Positions 9,193-20,572 of a DNA stretch of 64,000 nucleotides are shown one piece after another. This DNA is from Bacteroidota bacterium (lineage in GTDB: Bacteria > Bacteroidota > Ignavibacteria > UBA10030), in NCBI GenBank assembly GCA_025454835.1, contig JALONQ010000005.1, positions 120,071 through 184,070 of the forward strand. The letters run 5' to 3'. The notes under the pieces were generated by a model that saw only the letters and a list, made by a program, of their open reading frames with translations, made no database searches and had not been told where the DNA came from. The position numbers and the translations under genes are program-made. Positions within the stretch are counted from its first letter, which is position 1, and each line of letters begins with the position of its first letter.

Positions 9193-11474
9193 CGACGCTT
9201 CGACGGTCGGCCCTGACTCTGTTCTCCGCGGCGGCGGTGTTCACGATGGCATCGTTCCGACCGTCCCCAACGTCCGTTCCTTCCGTGCCCGAAGCGCCGA
9301 CGGAACTCGAGCGCGTCTACGCTCCGTTCGATTCCATTGCCACCGACCTCAGCGACTACCGCTGGCCCATGCCGGATGAGTACTTCACAACCTCCGTGTT
9401 CGGTGACTTCCGGTCGACGCATTTTCATGGAGGCATCGACATCTCAACGCGGGGGCACGAAGGGATCGAGGTGCGGAGCATGCGCTCTGGCTGGGTCTCC
9501 TTGCTCCGGTACGCGCCCCAGGGGTATGGCAACGTCGTTGAGGTGACCCACGCCGACGGCTTCACGACGTGGTACGCCCATCTCAAAGACTTCGCGCCAC
9601 GATTGCGGACACGTATCCGGCCTCTGCTTGAGCGCTCGGGCGGTGTCAGCGCCGATTTCAGGCCCGATTCGGGCGAGGTCGTGGTCGACGCCGGCGAACT
9701 CATCGCCTATTCGGGCAGCACCGGTGCTGGCGGCCCGCATCATCATTTCGAGATCCGCGATGCCCAACGGAATCCCATCGATCCTATGCTCGTGCCCGCA
9801 TTTCGCGACCGAGTCGCCGACAAGATCGCGCCAACGATCGAAGAACTGGGGATCGTTCCCCTCTCAGCGGGCACGATCGTGCAGGGAAATGTCCGGCCGG
9901 TCTATGTGCGCCCCTCTCGTCGTTCGGGCGATGTGGCGATCGAGCAACGATTGCGTGTCACGGGGGATGTCGGGTTGACGGTCCGCGTGCGCGACGCCGT
10001 CGGGCCGCGCCGGTTCAGCAACCGCAACGTCGGGCTGGAACTACTGGTCGACGGCGTCAGCGTCTATGCATCGCATGCGGCCCGGCTTCCATCCGACGAT
10101 TCGAAACAGATCGCGCTGCACTACGATTGGACGGCCAAGTCGAAGGGACATCCCTATCATCAGAAGCTCTTCATCGAAGAAGGGAACCGTCTTCCCTTCT
10201 ACGCGCGCGCGCCCTACGGAAGCGGCATCCTCCGCTCATCCGCTTTCGCCGATGGACCGCACACGCTCGAGGTGGTGGCCCGCGACCTGAACGGCAACGA
10301 ATCGCGTCTTCGCGCGAACGTCGTTTTCAATCATCCTCCCGGGGTGCACGCCGAACGGTCGGGACGTCGGCTCTCCGTTGCGCCGACCAACGAGGCCGAG
10401 ATCGAACGGCTCGTCATCGGAACGTCGCTTGACGGCATCCGTATCACGCCCGTGCGTTCGCTCGACGCCGCCGGACTGACAAGCATCGACGGCCGCTGGC
10501 TCATCGATGCACCGACCGGGGCGCCTTTCATTGCCGTCACCGCCCTGAATCGGTACGGGACGGCGTCGGACCCCGCGTGGGTTGCTGCGGTCCCGACGAG
10601 CCCCGGCATGCTTCGCGCGGCGGTTGAGATCGTCCGCGACATGGCGATCGTGACGGTTCGTTCGGAGGCTCCGCTGCCGGCGGCCCCCCGCGTGCGGGTC
10701 CTGGCAGAAGGCAGCGTTGCCGAACCGACGGTCCGGTCGTTGTCAGCCCGGCAGTACGTTGCGAGCTTCCCCCTGCGGCCGGAGATGGGACGTTCGTTCA
10801 CGGTTGAAGCTTTCGTGGAAGGAAGGAGCGGGATCGCAGCACGCGGCACCGTCGACGTTGAGGTCGCACCCATCACGCCGTCGACGGGGGGCATCGCCGA
10901 ACTGGCCGACCGGAGCTTCCATCTCCATTTTGCACCGAACGGCGTCCTGTCTGACACGTATGTGCAACTCGAACGCGTCCACAACGGCGTTCGTGCGGAA
11001 CCTGCTGACCGCGTCCTCGACGGAGGGGCGACGGTTGAGATGGAGGTGCCGACAGAGCTGCTCGGCCGCAAGGCCGGTCTGTTCCTCTTCAACGGAGGCG
11101 ATGAACAACTGCTGGCGTGGCGACATGCCTTTGGCGACCGCCGATTGACCGGCCGCATCCATCGGTTCCTTGGGACCTTCCGCGTCCTCGAAGACGAGAC
11201 CCCCCCGCAATTCGACCGCGCCTACATGTCGTATCGCTCCGAAACCCTCGCCATGGAACTGCGTATCCGGGATGACCGTTCCGGCCTTTCGACCTCTTCC
11301 ATTCGTGTCAAGGTCAACGGCGAGCCGGTCCCTGCTGCATTCGACAGCGACCGAAAGCGCCTCAACGTGAACGAACGCCTCCCGCTGCCGAAGGGACGTC
11401 ACCGCGTCGAGGTCAGGGCCAGCGACCGGATGGCGAACGAAGGTGTCTGGTTGAGCACCGTCGTCGTGCGATGA
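9189..11474 (+). CDS. M23 family metallopeptidase, large secreted
   Basis: HFHGGIDISTRGHEGIEV, WYAHL, GPHHHFEIRD; 4-bp overlap with the ParA gene. Confidence 0.88.
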   Translation: MTTLRRSALTLFSAAAVFTMASFRPSPTSVPSVPEAPTELERVYAPFDSIATDLSDYRWPMPDEYFTTSVFGDFRSTHFHGGIDISTRGHEGIEVRSMRSGWVSLLRYAPQGYGNVVEVTHADGFTTWYAHLKDFAPRLRTRIRPLLERSGGVSADFRPDSGEVVVDAGELIAYSGSTGAGGPHHHFEIRDAQRNPIDPMLVPAFRDRVADKIAPTIEELGIVPLSAGTIVQGNVRPVYVRPSRRSGDVAIEQRLRVTGDVGLTVRVRDAVGPRRFSNRNVGLELLVDGVSVYASHAARLPSDDSKQIALHYDWTAKSKGHPYHQKLFIEEGNRLPFYARAPYGSGILRSSAFADGPHTLEVVARDLNGNESRLRANVVFNHPPGVHAERSGRRLSVAPTNEAEIERLVIGTSLDGIRITPVRSLDAAGLTSIDGRWLIDAPTGAPFIAVTALNRYGTASDPAWVAAVPTSPGMLRAAVEIVRDMAIVTVRSEAPLPAAPRVRVLAEGSVAEPTVRSLSARQYVASFPLRPEMGRSFTVEAFVEGRSGIAARGTVDVEVAPITPSTGGIAELADRSFHLHFAPNGVLSDTYVQLERVHNGVRAEPADRVLDGGATVEMEVPTELLGRKAGLFLFNGGDEQLLAWRHAFGDRRLTGRIHRFLGTFRVLEDETPPQFDRAYMSYRSETLAMELRIRDDRSGLSTSSIRVKVNGEPVPAAFDSDRKRLNVNERLPLPKGRHRVEVRASDRMANEGVWLSTVVVR

Positions 11475-11576
11475 TGCAGCTTCGCTGACCGAGGCCCGCC
11501 GGGACACGATCTGCCGATCGCCGGCCTCTCCTTACCGTTCCCTCTTTTGTCACCCCAACTACGCCGGGAGTCATCC

Positions 11577-13451
11577 ATGCCGATCATTTTCCGAATTCTG
11601 CACGCCTTCATCATGGCCCTCACGCTCACCGCGTCGACCCTGGCTCAGGGCTTCGACATGAAGGAGCGGTACACCAAGAACGAGGTCATGATCCCGATGC
11701 GCGACGGCGTGAAGCTGTTCACCTCCATCTACACGCCCAAGGACCTCTCGACGCCCCGGCCGATCTTGATGATGCGGTCGCCGTATTCGGCCCGGCCGTA
11801 CGGCGAGGACCAATTTCCGCGCTTCCTGGGTCTGCAGGGGCGCTACTACGCCGAACGCGGCTACATTCTCGTGACGCAGGACGTTCGGGGGCGCTTCATG
11901 TCGGAGGGAACGTTCATGGACGTGCGACCCGTGAAGACGAAGCGGACCAGCCCGAAGGACATCGACGAGACGACCGATACGTACGACACGGTCGACTGGC
12001 TCGTGAAGAATGTCGCCGGGAACAACGGCCGCGTCGGCATTCATGGGATCTCGTACCCCGGATTCTACGCTTGGATGGGAACGATCAACGCCCATCCGGC
12101 GATGAAGGCCACCTCGCCGCAAGCTCCGGTCTCACAGTGGATGTCGGGAGACGACTTTTCCCATAACGGCGCCTTCCTCGTCTCGCATGCGTTCCAGTTC
12201 TACGCGAACTTTGGATGGCCGCGGCCCGAGCCGCTGAAGGAATATCCCCGCCGCTTCCAGCTGCCGCATCCCGACGGCTATCGGTTCTTCCTCGATCAGG
12301 GAGCGCTCGCCAATCTGAACACCCGCTTCCTCAAGGACTCCGTCGAGTTCTGGAACCTCATCACCCAGCACGGCACGTGGGACGACTTCTGGGCCGAGCG
12401 GTCCGTTCTTCCACATCTCAAAGCCCTCACGCCCGCCGTGCTCGTGGTCGGAGGCTGGTTCGATGCGGAGAATCTGTACGGGGCCCTGCATAGCTACAAA
12501 GCCGCGGACGCCAACACCACCAACAACCAGATCCGTCTCGTGATGGGCCCCTGGTCCCATGGCGCGTGGCAGGCCCCCGGCCTCGACTCGCTGGGCGACA
12601 TCAAGTTCGGTTCGGCGACCACGGAGTGGTTCACAAACAGCGTGATCGGCCCCTACTTCGACCACGAATTGAACGGTGGGCCCGAGCCGAAGCTGGCCGA
12701 GGCGACCGTCTTCATGACGGGAGCCAACGAATGGCGTCAGCTTGACGCCTGGCCCCCGCGCGTCGAGAAACGCCTGCTCTACTTTGGCGATCGTCGAACG
12801 CTTTCGTGGTCGAAGCCTCCCCGGACGAAGACCGCCTACGACGAGTACGTGAACGACCCCCAGGCTCCGGTCCCCTACTCCGAAGAGATCCGTCCGTGGT
12901 ACAACCCGGCTTACATGCTCGGCGACCAGCGATTCGCGTCGCGTCGGCCGGATGTGCTGACCTATCAGACCGACGTGTTGGAGGAGGACGTGACGATCGC
13001 CGGACCGATCACCGTGCGACTGACGGCCTCCACCTCCGGGACGGACTGCGACTGGATCGTGAAGGTCATCGACGTCTTTCCCGACACGACGACGACGCCG
13101 CGCAACACGGCGGCCCGTGGTGTCCGGCTCGAAGGATATCAGATGATGGTGCGAGGTGACGTGCTGCGCGGGAAGTTCCGTAACTCGATGTCAAAGCCGG
13201 AGGCGTTCAAGCCCAACGTGCCGACGGAGATCACGTACGACCTGCAGGATGTCTTCCACCGATTCAAGAAGGGGCACCGCATCATGGTGCAGGTGCAGAG
13301 TTCGTGGTTCCCGAAGATCGACCGCAACCCCGGCGTCTTCATGGACATCTTCAAGGCCAAGGATGACGACTTCCAGAAGACGACGCAGCGGGTATATCGG
13401 AACGGGGCAGGTGTGTCGGGAGTGGAGCTGGGTGTGTATCGAGGAGAGTAG
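11577..13451 (+). CDS. CocE/NonD family hydrolase
   Basis: MRDGVKLFTSIYTPKD, GIHGISYPGFYAWMG, GGWFDAENLYG; signal peptide. Confidence 0.9.
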   Translation: MPIIFRILHAFIMALTLTASTLAQGFDMKERYTKNEVMIPMRDGVKLFTSIYTPKDLSTPRPILMMRSPYSARPYGEDQFPRFLGLQGRYYAERGYILVTQDVRGRFMSEGTFMDVRPVKTKRTSPKDIDETTDTYDTVDWLVKNVAGNNGRVGIHGISYPGFYAWMGTINAHPAMKATSPQAPVSQWMSGDDFSHNGAFLVSHAFQFYANFGWPRPEPLKEYPRRFQLPHPDGYRFFLDQGALANLNTRFLKDSVEFWNLITQHGTWDDFWAERSVLPHLKALTPAVLVVGGWFDAENLYGALHSYKAADANTTNNQIRLVMGPWSHGAWQAPGLDSLGDIKFGSATTEWFTNSVIGPYFDHELNGGPEPKLAEATVFMTGANEWRQLDAWPPRVEKRLLYFGDRRTLSWSKPPRTKTAYDEYVNDPQAPVPYSEEIRPWYNPAYMLGDQRFASRRPDVLTYQTDVLEEDVTIAGPITVRLTASTSGTDCDWIVKVIDVFPDTTTTPRNTAARGVRLEGYQMMVRGDVLRGKFRNSMSKPEAFKPNVPTEITYDLQDVFHRFKKGHRIMVQVQSSWFPKIDRNPGVFMDIFKAKDDDFQKTTQRVYRNGAGVSGVELGVYRGE

Positions 13452-13476
13452 CCCGTCAGCGTGAAGCGCCAAGATG

Positions 13477-13597
13477 AGCAGGCAGTAAGCAGGAACCTTC
13501 AGGTTGTCGGCAGGCTAGCGTCAGGGATCCCTCCCGGGATATTTGTCCTTGGATCTCATCCTGCCCGCAACGTGCAGGCACCTGCCTGCTGCCTACT
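13477..13597. repeat. Long-armed palindromic intergenic element, copy A
   Basis: Left arm 13477-13514 and right arm 13560-13597 are imperfect inverted repeats of 38 nt (AGcAGGCAGTAAGCAGG..CCTtCAGGTTG..GGCAGG). Confidence 0.85.
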
Positions 13598-13665
13598 TCT
13601 CCTTGGATCTCTCCCGTCCGCTTTCTGTCATCTCACAACCTGATTTCGTAGATTGGTGAGCGGCA

Positions 13666-13767
13666 AGTAGGCAGTAAGCATGTACCTTCAGGGTTGGGGC
13701 AGGACGAGATCTGTTGTGCAAGACCTGCGCCTGCCGCTGACCTGTCGGCACCTGCTTACTGCTTACT
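13666..13767. repeat. Long-armed palindromic intergenic element, copy B
   Basis: Arms 13666-13703 and 13730-13767, same arm sequence as copy A (AGTAGGCAGTAAGCATGTACCTTCAGGGTTGGGGCAGG). Confidence 0.85.
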
Positions 13768-13817
13768 CATATGGCCCTGACCGATTTCTCGTCGCTTCTT
13801 CTTACGTGAAGAGCAAG

Positions 13818-16535
13818 ATGTCCTCTACTGAACTCCCCAAAACGTACGACCCCAAAAGCGTCGAAGACCGCTGGTACGCCTCGTGGGAACAGGGGCGCCA
13901 TTTCCACGCTTCCGTCCATCCTGACCGCAAGCCTTACACCATCGTCATCCCTCCGCCGAACATCACCGGCATCCTGACGATGGGGCACATCCTCAACAAC
14001 GCGATCCAGGACATTCTCATCCGGTACAAGCGGATGCAAGGGTTCGAGGCCTGCTGGGTCCCGGGCACCGACCACGCCGGCATCGCGACGCAGAACGTTG
14101 TCGAGAAGGCGCTGGCCCGCGACGGTGTTGATCGCCGCGAGTTGGGGCGCGAGAAGTTCGTCGAACGGGTCTGGTCGTGGCGCGAGGAGTACGGCAAGAC
14201 GATCATCCGCCAGCTGCGCAAACTTGGCGTCTCGGCCGACTGGGACCGCGAACGGTTCACGATGGACGAGGGCCTGTCGGAGGCGGTCAAGGAAGTGTTC
14301 GTGCGGATGTTCGACAAGGGGCTCATCTACCGAGGCAAGTACATCGTCAACTGGTGCCCGTTCCACCAGACCGCGCTGTCCGACGACGAAGTCGACACGA
14401 ACGAGACCGAAGGAAGTCTCTACTATGTCCGCTACCGCATCGAGGGGACGAACGACGTCGCCGTGGTGGCGACGACGCGCCCGGAGACGATGCTGGGCGA
14501 CACCGCGCTCTGCGTGAACCCCAAAGACGAGCGCTACAAGCATCTCATCGGCCGCACGGCCATCCTGCCGATCGTCGGGCGCCGACTGCCGATCATCGCC
14601 GACGATTACATCGATACCGGCTTCGGCACGGGCTTCATGAAGGTGACGCCCGCGCACGACGCGAACGACTTTCTGCTCGGCCAGCGCCACAACCTGGCGC
14701 ACATCAACGTCATGACGACCAACGGCGTCATGAACCACCACGCTCCGTCGCCGTACGAGGGGCTGGACCGGTTCGAGTGCCGCAAGCGGCTCGTGAAGGA
14801 CCTGCAGGAGCAGGGGTTCATCGAGAAGATCGACAAACACACCGTCAACCTCGGCAAGTGCTACCGCTGTCAGACCGTCATCGAGCCGTACTTGTCGGAC
14901 CAGTGGTTCGTGCGGATGCAGCCGCTGGCCAAGCCGGCGCTCCGCGTGGTGAAGAACGGCTCGATCAAGTTCTACCCCGAGCGATGGGTGAAGGTGTACG
15001 AGCACTGGATGGACAACATCCGCGATTGGTGCATCTCGCGACAGCTCTGGTGGGGCCACCGCATTCCCGTCTACTTCGCGGACGACGGCCGCTACACGGC
15101 GGCGCGGAACGAGGCCGAAGCACGCACGAAGCTGCAGCTTCCGGCCGACGCCCCCGTGCGCCAGGATGAGGACGTGCTCGACACGTGGTTCTCGTCGTGG
15201 CTCTGGCCGATGTCGGTGTTCGGATGGCCGGAGGATTCGAAGGACCTGCGCTACTTCAACCCGACGGACACGCTCGTGACGGGCCCCGACATCATCTTCT
15301 TCTGGGTCGCCCGGATGGTGATGTCGAACATGGAATTCATGCGCGACATGCCGAACCATCGCGGCAAGCCGCGCCATACCGATGAGGAGCTCATCCCTTT
15401 CCGGAGCGTCTACTTCACGAGCATCATCCGTGATTCCCAGGGGCGCAAGATGAGCAAGTCGCTCGGCAACTCGCCCGACCCGCTCGCGGTCATCGACGAG
15501 TACGGCGCCGACGCATTGCGCTACACGATGGCCTACCTCGCACCCCTCGGACAGGATGTGCTGTTCTCGACGGAGAGGTGCGAGATCGGCCGCAACTTCG
15601 CGAACAAGGTCTGGAACGCCGGCCGCTTTCTGCTGATGAACGCCGACGAGATCTGCGGCGCACGGCCTTCGCTCGACGAGATGCCGCTCGACAAGATGGA
15701 CCTGGCCGACCGCTGGATCCTTTCGCGTCTGCAGTCAACGATCCGCGACTACCATGCGCAGCTGGGCGAGTTCCGGATCAACGAAGTGAGCAAGCTGCTC
15801 TACGACTTCATCTGGCACGACTTCTGCGATTGGTACGTCGAGCTCGCGAAGGCCCGATTCACCGGGGACGAACCCTCCGAAGTCAAGAAGGCCGTCGTCA
15901 CGCGTGCTCTGTGGGTGTTCGACCAGGCGCTGCGTCTTCTCCATCCCTTCATGCCGTTCATCAGCGAGGAACTCTGGCAGCACCTCACCGACCGAAAGGG
16001 GGCCCTCCTGATCCGTGCCGCCTTCCCCACGGTCGACGACGACTGGATCGAGGAGAGCACTGAACGGCGCATGGCCTTCGTCCAGCGCCTGATCGAGTCG
16101 GTCCGGACCATCCGCGGTGAGAACAACCTCCCCCCTGGCAAGGAACTGCGACTGCTGGTGATCGCCGACGCCGAGCGCGCCGACACCGTCACGCACTACC
16201 AACGCTACATTTCACGGCTCGTCAAGGCTTCGAGCGTTGAGCTCATCACCGCGTCGCAGAAGCCGAAGCTGGTCGCTGGCTCCGTCGTCGACGGAACGGA
16301 ACTCTACGTTCCGCTGGCCGGGTTGATCGACCTCGGTGCTGAGCGGGCGCGCGTCGAAAAGGAGATCGCACGACTACGCGGACTCGCCGACGGGATCGCG
16401 AAAAAGCTCGAAAATGAGTCGTTTGTCCAGCGCGCACCGAAAGAGATCGTCGAGAAGGAACGGGAGAAGCGCGCTTCGGTGTTGGAGAACATCGCCAAAT
16501 TGGAAGAGAACCTGGCGTCGCTTCGGGACGCCTGA
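13818..16535 (+). CDS. valS: Valine--tRNA ligase
   Basis: PPPNITGILTMGHILNNAIQD, GTDHAGIATQ, KMSKSLGNSPDP, C-terminal coiled coil. Confidence 0.96.
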   Translation: MSSTELPKTYDPKSVEDRWYASWEQGRHFHASVHPDRKPYTIVIPPPNITGILTMGHILNNAIQDILIRYKRMQGFEACWVPGTDHAGIATQNVVEKALARDGVDRRELGREKFVERVWSWREEYGKTIIRQLRKLGVSADWDRERFTMDEGLSEAVKEVFVRMFDKGLIYRGKYIVNWCPFHQTALSDDEVDTNETEGSLYYVRYRIEGTNDVAVVATTRPETMLGDTALCVNPKDERYKHLIGRTAILPIVGRRLPIIADDYIDTGFGTGFMKVTPAHDANDFLLGQRHNLAHINVMTTNGVMNHHAPSPYEGLDRFECRKRLVKDLQEQGFIEKIDKHTVNLGKCYRCQTVIEPYLSDQWFVRMQPLAKPALRVVKNGSIKFYPERWVKVYEHWMDNIRDWCISRQLWWGHRIPVYFADDGRYTAARNEAEARTKLQLPADAPVRQDEDVLDTWFSSWLWPMSVFGWPEDSKDLRYFNPTDTLVTGPDIIFFWVARMVMSNMEFMRDMPNHRGKPRHTDEELIPFRSVYFTSIIRDSQGRKMSKSLGNSPDPLAVIDEYGADALRYTMAYLAPLGQDVLFSTERCEIGRNFANKVWNAGRFLLMNADEICGARPSLDEMPLDKMDLADRWILSRLQSTIRDYHAQLGEFRINEVSKLLYDFIWHDFCDWYVELAKARFTGDEPSEVKKAVVTRALWVFDQALRLLHPFMPFISEELWQHLTDRKGALLIRAAFPTVDDDWIEESTERRMAFVQRLIESVRTIRGENNLPPGKELRLLVIADAERADTVTHYQRYISRLVKASSVELITASQKPKLVAGSVVDGTELYVPLAGLIDLGAERARVEKEIARLRGLADGIAKKLENESFVQRAPKEIVEKEREKRASVLENIAKLEENLASLRDA

Positions 16536-16586
16536 ACCATTCCCCCCCCGGGGCCATGGTTCATCACCCTTCGATCAACGGCCCCC

Positions 16587-16997
16587 ATGGTTCCACAACA
16601 TCTCCTCTTCTTGGGTGAACTCAGGATGGAAGCGGTACACGCTCCATCGGGGGTTCGCCTTTTGACCGACGCGCCCGTTGACAATCACGGCCGAGGCGAG
16701 TCGTTCTCGCCGACGGACCTGGTCGTTACCGCCTTTTCAGCGTGCGCCGTGACCACGGCCGCCATAGCGCTTCAGACGCACGGCGTGATGCTCGACGGCA
16801 CGAAAGTCTACGCCGAGAAGCACATGAGCCCCGATCCGCCGCGGCGTGTTGGCAGGGTCGTCGTTCGCATCGACCTCCCGGCCGGCATTCCGCACGACCG
16901 GCGGCCACTGCTCGAGACCGCCGCGCGCGGTTGTCCCGTTGCCCGCAGCATCCATCCGGATATCCGCGTCGACCTGACGTTCGCCTATCCGGACTGA
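16587..16997 (+). CDS. OsmC family protein
   Basis: DNHGRGESFSPTDLVVTAFSACAVTTAAI. Confidence 0.85.
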   Translation: MVPQHLLFLGELRMEAVHAPSGVRLLTDAPVDNHGRGESFSPTDLVVTAFSACAVTTAAIALQTHGVMLDGTKVYAEKHMSPDPPRRVGRVVVRIDLPAGIPHDRRPLLETAARGCPVARSIHPDIRVDLTFAYPD

Positions 16998-17039
16998 ATA
17001 CCCCCTTCGATCATCCATCATCCCTGATCCGTGACGCTT

Positions 17040-18569
<1,530 letters not shown>

Positions 18570-18576
18570 AGAGTTT

Positions 18577-18670
18577 GCCACATAGAGCACAGAGAACTCA
18601 ATGAAGGAGCGGAACGCATTGTTAAGGGTTTTGTCGTGTTGTCCTTTGTGCTCTCTGTGTTCTTTGTGGC
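18577..18670. repeat. 9-nt-unit inverted repeat element
   Basis: GCCACATAGAGCACAGAGAACTCAA ... TTTGTGCTCTCTGTGTTCTTTGTGGC. Confidence 0.75.
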
Positions 18671-18744
18671 TATTCAACTCTCCTGCTTGCTCCTTGCCGT
18701 AATCTCCCCCATCTTTGCATGGCCCATCACGCCACGGTCCTGCC

Positions 18745-19626
18745 ATGCGCCTCCTCGTCACCGGACTCCTGCTGAGTGCCGGACTGATCTGTTCGCCCAC
18801 ACTCGAGGAGCAACTCGCGCCTCACGGCACGCTGATCCGCCTCGCCCTGTCCACAGCGCCGTTCCCCCACCCGGGCCGTGATTCCGGCCATGTCTACAAC
18901 GGCGTTCGCTATCCTGCCGAGCTCCACTATCGGGATAGCACGGTACTCGTCTTCATTCCCAACGGATTCGATCCGCAGAGGCCGCTCGATCTGGCCGTTC
19001 ACATCCATGGTTGGTGGGCTGGCGTTGAAACGGTGATCTCGAAGTTCCGGTTGGCGGAACAACTCACGGCCAGCGGAAAGAATGCCGTGCTCGTCATCCC
19101 GCAGGGGCCGACGAACGCCCCCGACTCGTTCGGGGGACGTCTCGAGGATCCCGAAGCGTTCCGGGCCTTCATCGAGGCCGTTGGCCGCGAACTGCATGAG
19201 CGAAGGGTGGTGGCGTCTCCGGCCGTCCGCAGCGTGGTCCTATCGGGTCATAGCGGTGCGTATCGGATGATCTCGTTCATCCTTCGGCATGGCGGCGCCG
19301 AAGATCGGATCCGCGAGGTCTATCTCTTCGACGCACTCTACGGCCAGCTCGAAACCTACGCCCACTGGCTGTCGGACGGCAACAGCCGGTTCGTGGCAGT
19401 CTTTTGCGACAGCGGCGGGACCAAGGAAGCAACGGGCGCCCTGATGGATACTCTCGGGCGGAGGAACGTTCCCTTCGCGTCACACGAGGAGACCGATCCG
19501 AGGCTTGACCTGAGGAAGGATCGGATCACGTTCATCCACTCCGACCTGGGGCACAACGAGGTCCTGATGGCGCGGGAGCAGTACCGGAGATATCTCGAAA
19601 GCGGGACCTTGGGCAATAGAAAATGA
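18745..19626 (+). CDS. Secreted alpha/beta-hydrolase-fold protein, function unknown
   Basis: Signal peptide, LAVHIHGWWAG, VVLSGHSGAYRMISF, C-terminal GH motif. Confidence 0.7.
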   Translation: MRLLVTGLLLSAGLICSPTLEEQLAPHGTLIRLALSTAPFPHPGRDSGHVYNGVRYPAELHYRDSTVLVFIPNGFDPQRPLDLAVHIHGWWAGVETVISKFRLAEQLTASGKNAVLVIPQGPTNAPDSFGGRLEDPEAFRAFIEAVGRELHERRVVASPAVRSVVLSGHSGAYRMISFILRHGGAEDRIREVYLFDALYGQLETYAHWLSDGNSRFVAVFCDSGGTKEATGALMDTLGRRNVPFASHEETDPRLDLRKDRITFIHSDLGHNEVLMAREQYRRYLESGTLGNRK

Positions 19627-19643
19627 GGTGAGTACCCTGTTGG

Positions 19644-19678
19644 GTGAATAGAGAATAGTGAATAGTCAATCGTAAGTC
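19644..19678. repeat. Heptad array
   Basis: GTGAATA GAGAATA GTGAATA GTCAATC GTAAGTC. Confidence 0.75.
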
Positions 19679-19693
19679 GGTTTTCAGGAGATC

Positions 19694-20572
19694 ATGGAAC
19701 AACGAGCATTCGGGACAACAGGTCTGACCGTACCCATCCTCGGGCTCGGCACGGGCCGGCTGGGCCGCTTGGAGGTCTCCGAGCGTGAAGCCGAACGCCT
19801 TCTCCACGGGGCTGTAGACATGGGCGTGGCGCTCATCGACACCGCTCGCAGCTACGGCCTGGCCGAAGAGCGGATCGGACGCCATCTCTCGGGACGAAGA
19901 TCAAGGGTCATCCTTTCCACCAAGGTGGGCTACGGAATTCCGGGCATCCCCGATCTGACGTACGATGCGGTGGTCGCCGGCGTGAAGGAAGCGCTTACGA
20001 CCATGCGCACGGATCACATCGACATCGTCCATCTCCATTCTTTCCCCGCCGAGATCGTCCGTTCTCACGGGCTCCTTGACGCATTGCATGCCACGGTGAA
20101 CATGGGCCTGGTGCGCGTCGCTGCGTACTCAGGCGACAATCAGGATCTTGATTGGATCGTGAGCGAAGGACGCGTCGGGTCGGTGCAGTGCTCCTTCAAC
20201 ATCTGCGATCAGCATCTCCTACACGGCGCCCTCGGCCATGCGAAGCATCTTGGACTGGGGGTGATCGCCAAGCGCCCGCTGGCAAACGCACCGTGGACCC
20301 ATACCACGCGGCCGAACGGTGACGATGCCGCGACGTATTGGGAGCGGTGGAACAAGATGGCCTTGCGCTTTGATGCCGCCCCGGAGGAGCTGTTCTTACG
20401 GTTCGCCGCGTTCACGTGGGGAGTCGACGCCGTGATCACGGGGGTATCGGGGCTCGATCACTTGCGTGCGAATGCCGTCGCGCTCGCAAAGGGACCATTG
20501 CCAGCCGACCTCTACGAGGCCGTGCGAAATGCCTTCGAACATCACGGCGCCGGATGGCCGTCGGTGACCTAG
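19694..20572 (+). CDS. Aldo/keto reductase
   Basis: FGTTGLTVPILGLGTGRLG, LIDTARSYGLAEERIGRHL, HIDIVHLHSF. Confidence 0.93.
   Translation: MEQRAFGTTGLTVPILGLGTGRLGRLEVSEREAERLLHGAVDMGVALIDTARSYGLAEERIGRHLSGRRSRVILSTKVGYGIPGIPDLTYDAVVAGVKEALTTMRTDHIDIVHLHSFPAEIVRSHGLLDALHATVNMGLVRVAAYSGDNQDLDWIVSEGRVGSVQCSFNICDQHLLHGALGHAKHLGLGVIAKRPLANAPWTHTTRPNGDDAATYWERWNKMALRFDAAPEELFLRFAAFTWGVDAVITGVSGLDHLRANAVALAKGPLPADLYEAVRNAFEHHGAGWPSVT

Noticed and set aside
13767-15377. 536-aa minus-strand ORF opposite valS
   Set aside because: Antisense shadow ORF; valS motifs are unambiguous on the plus strand.
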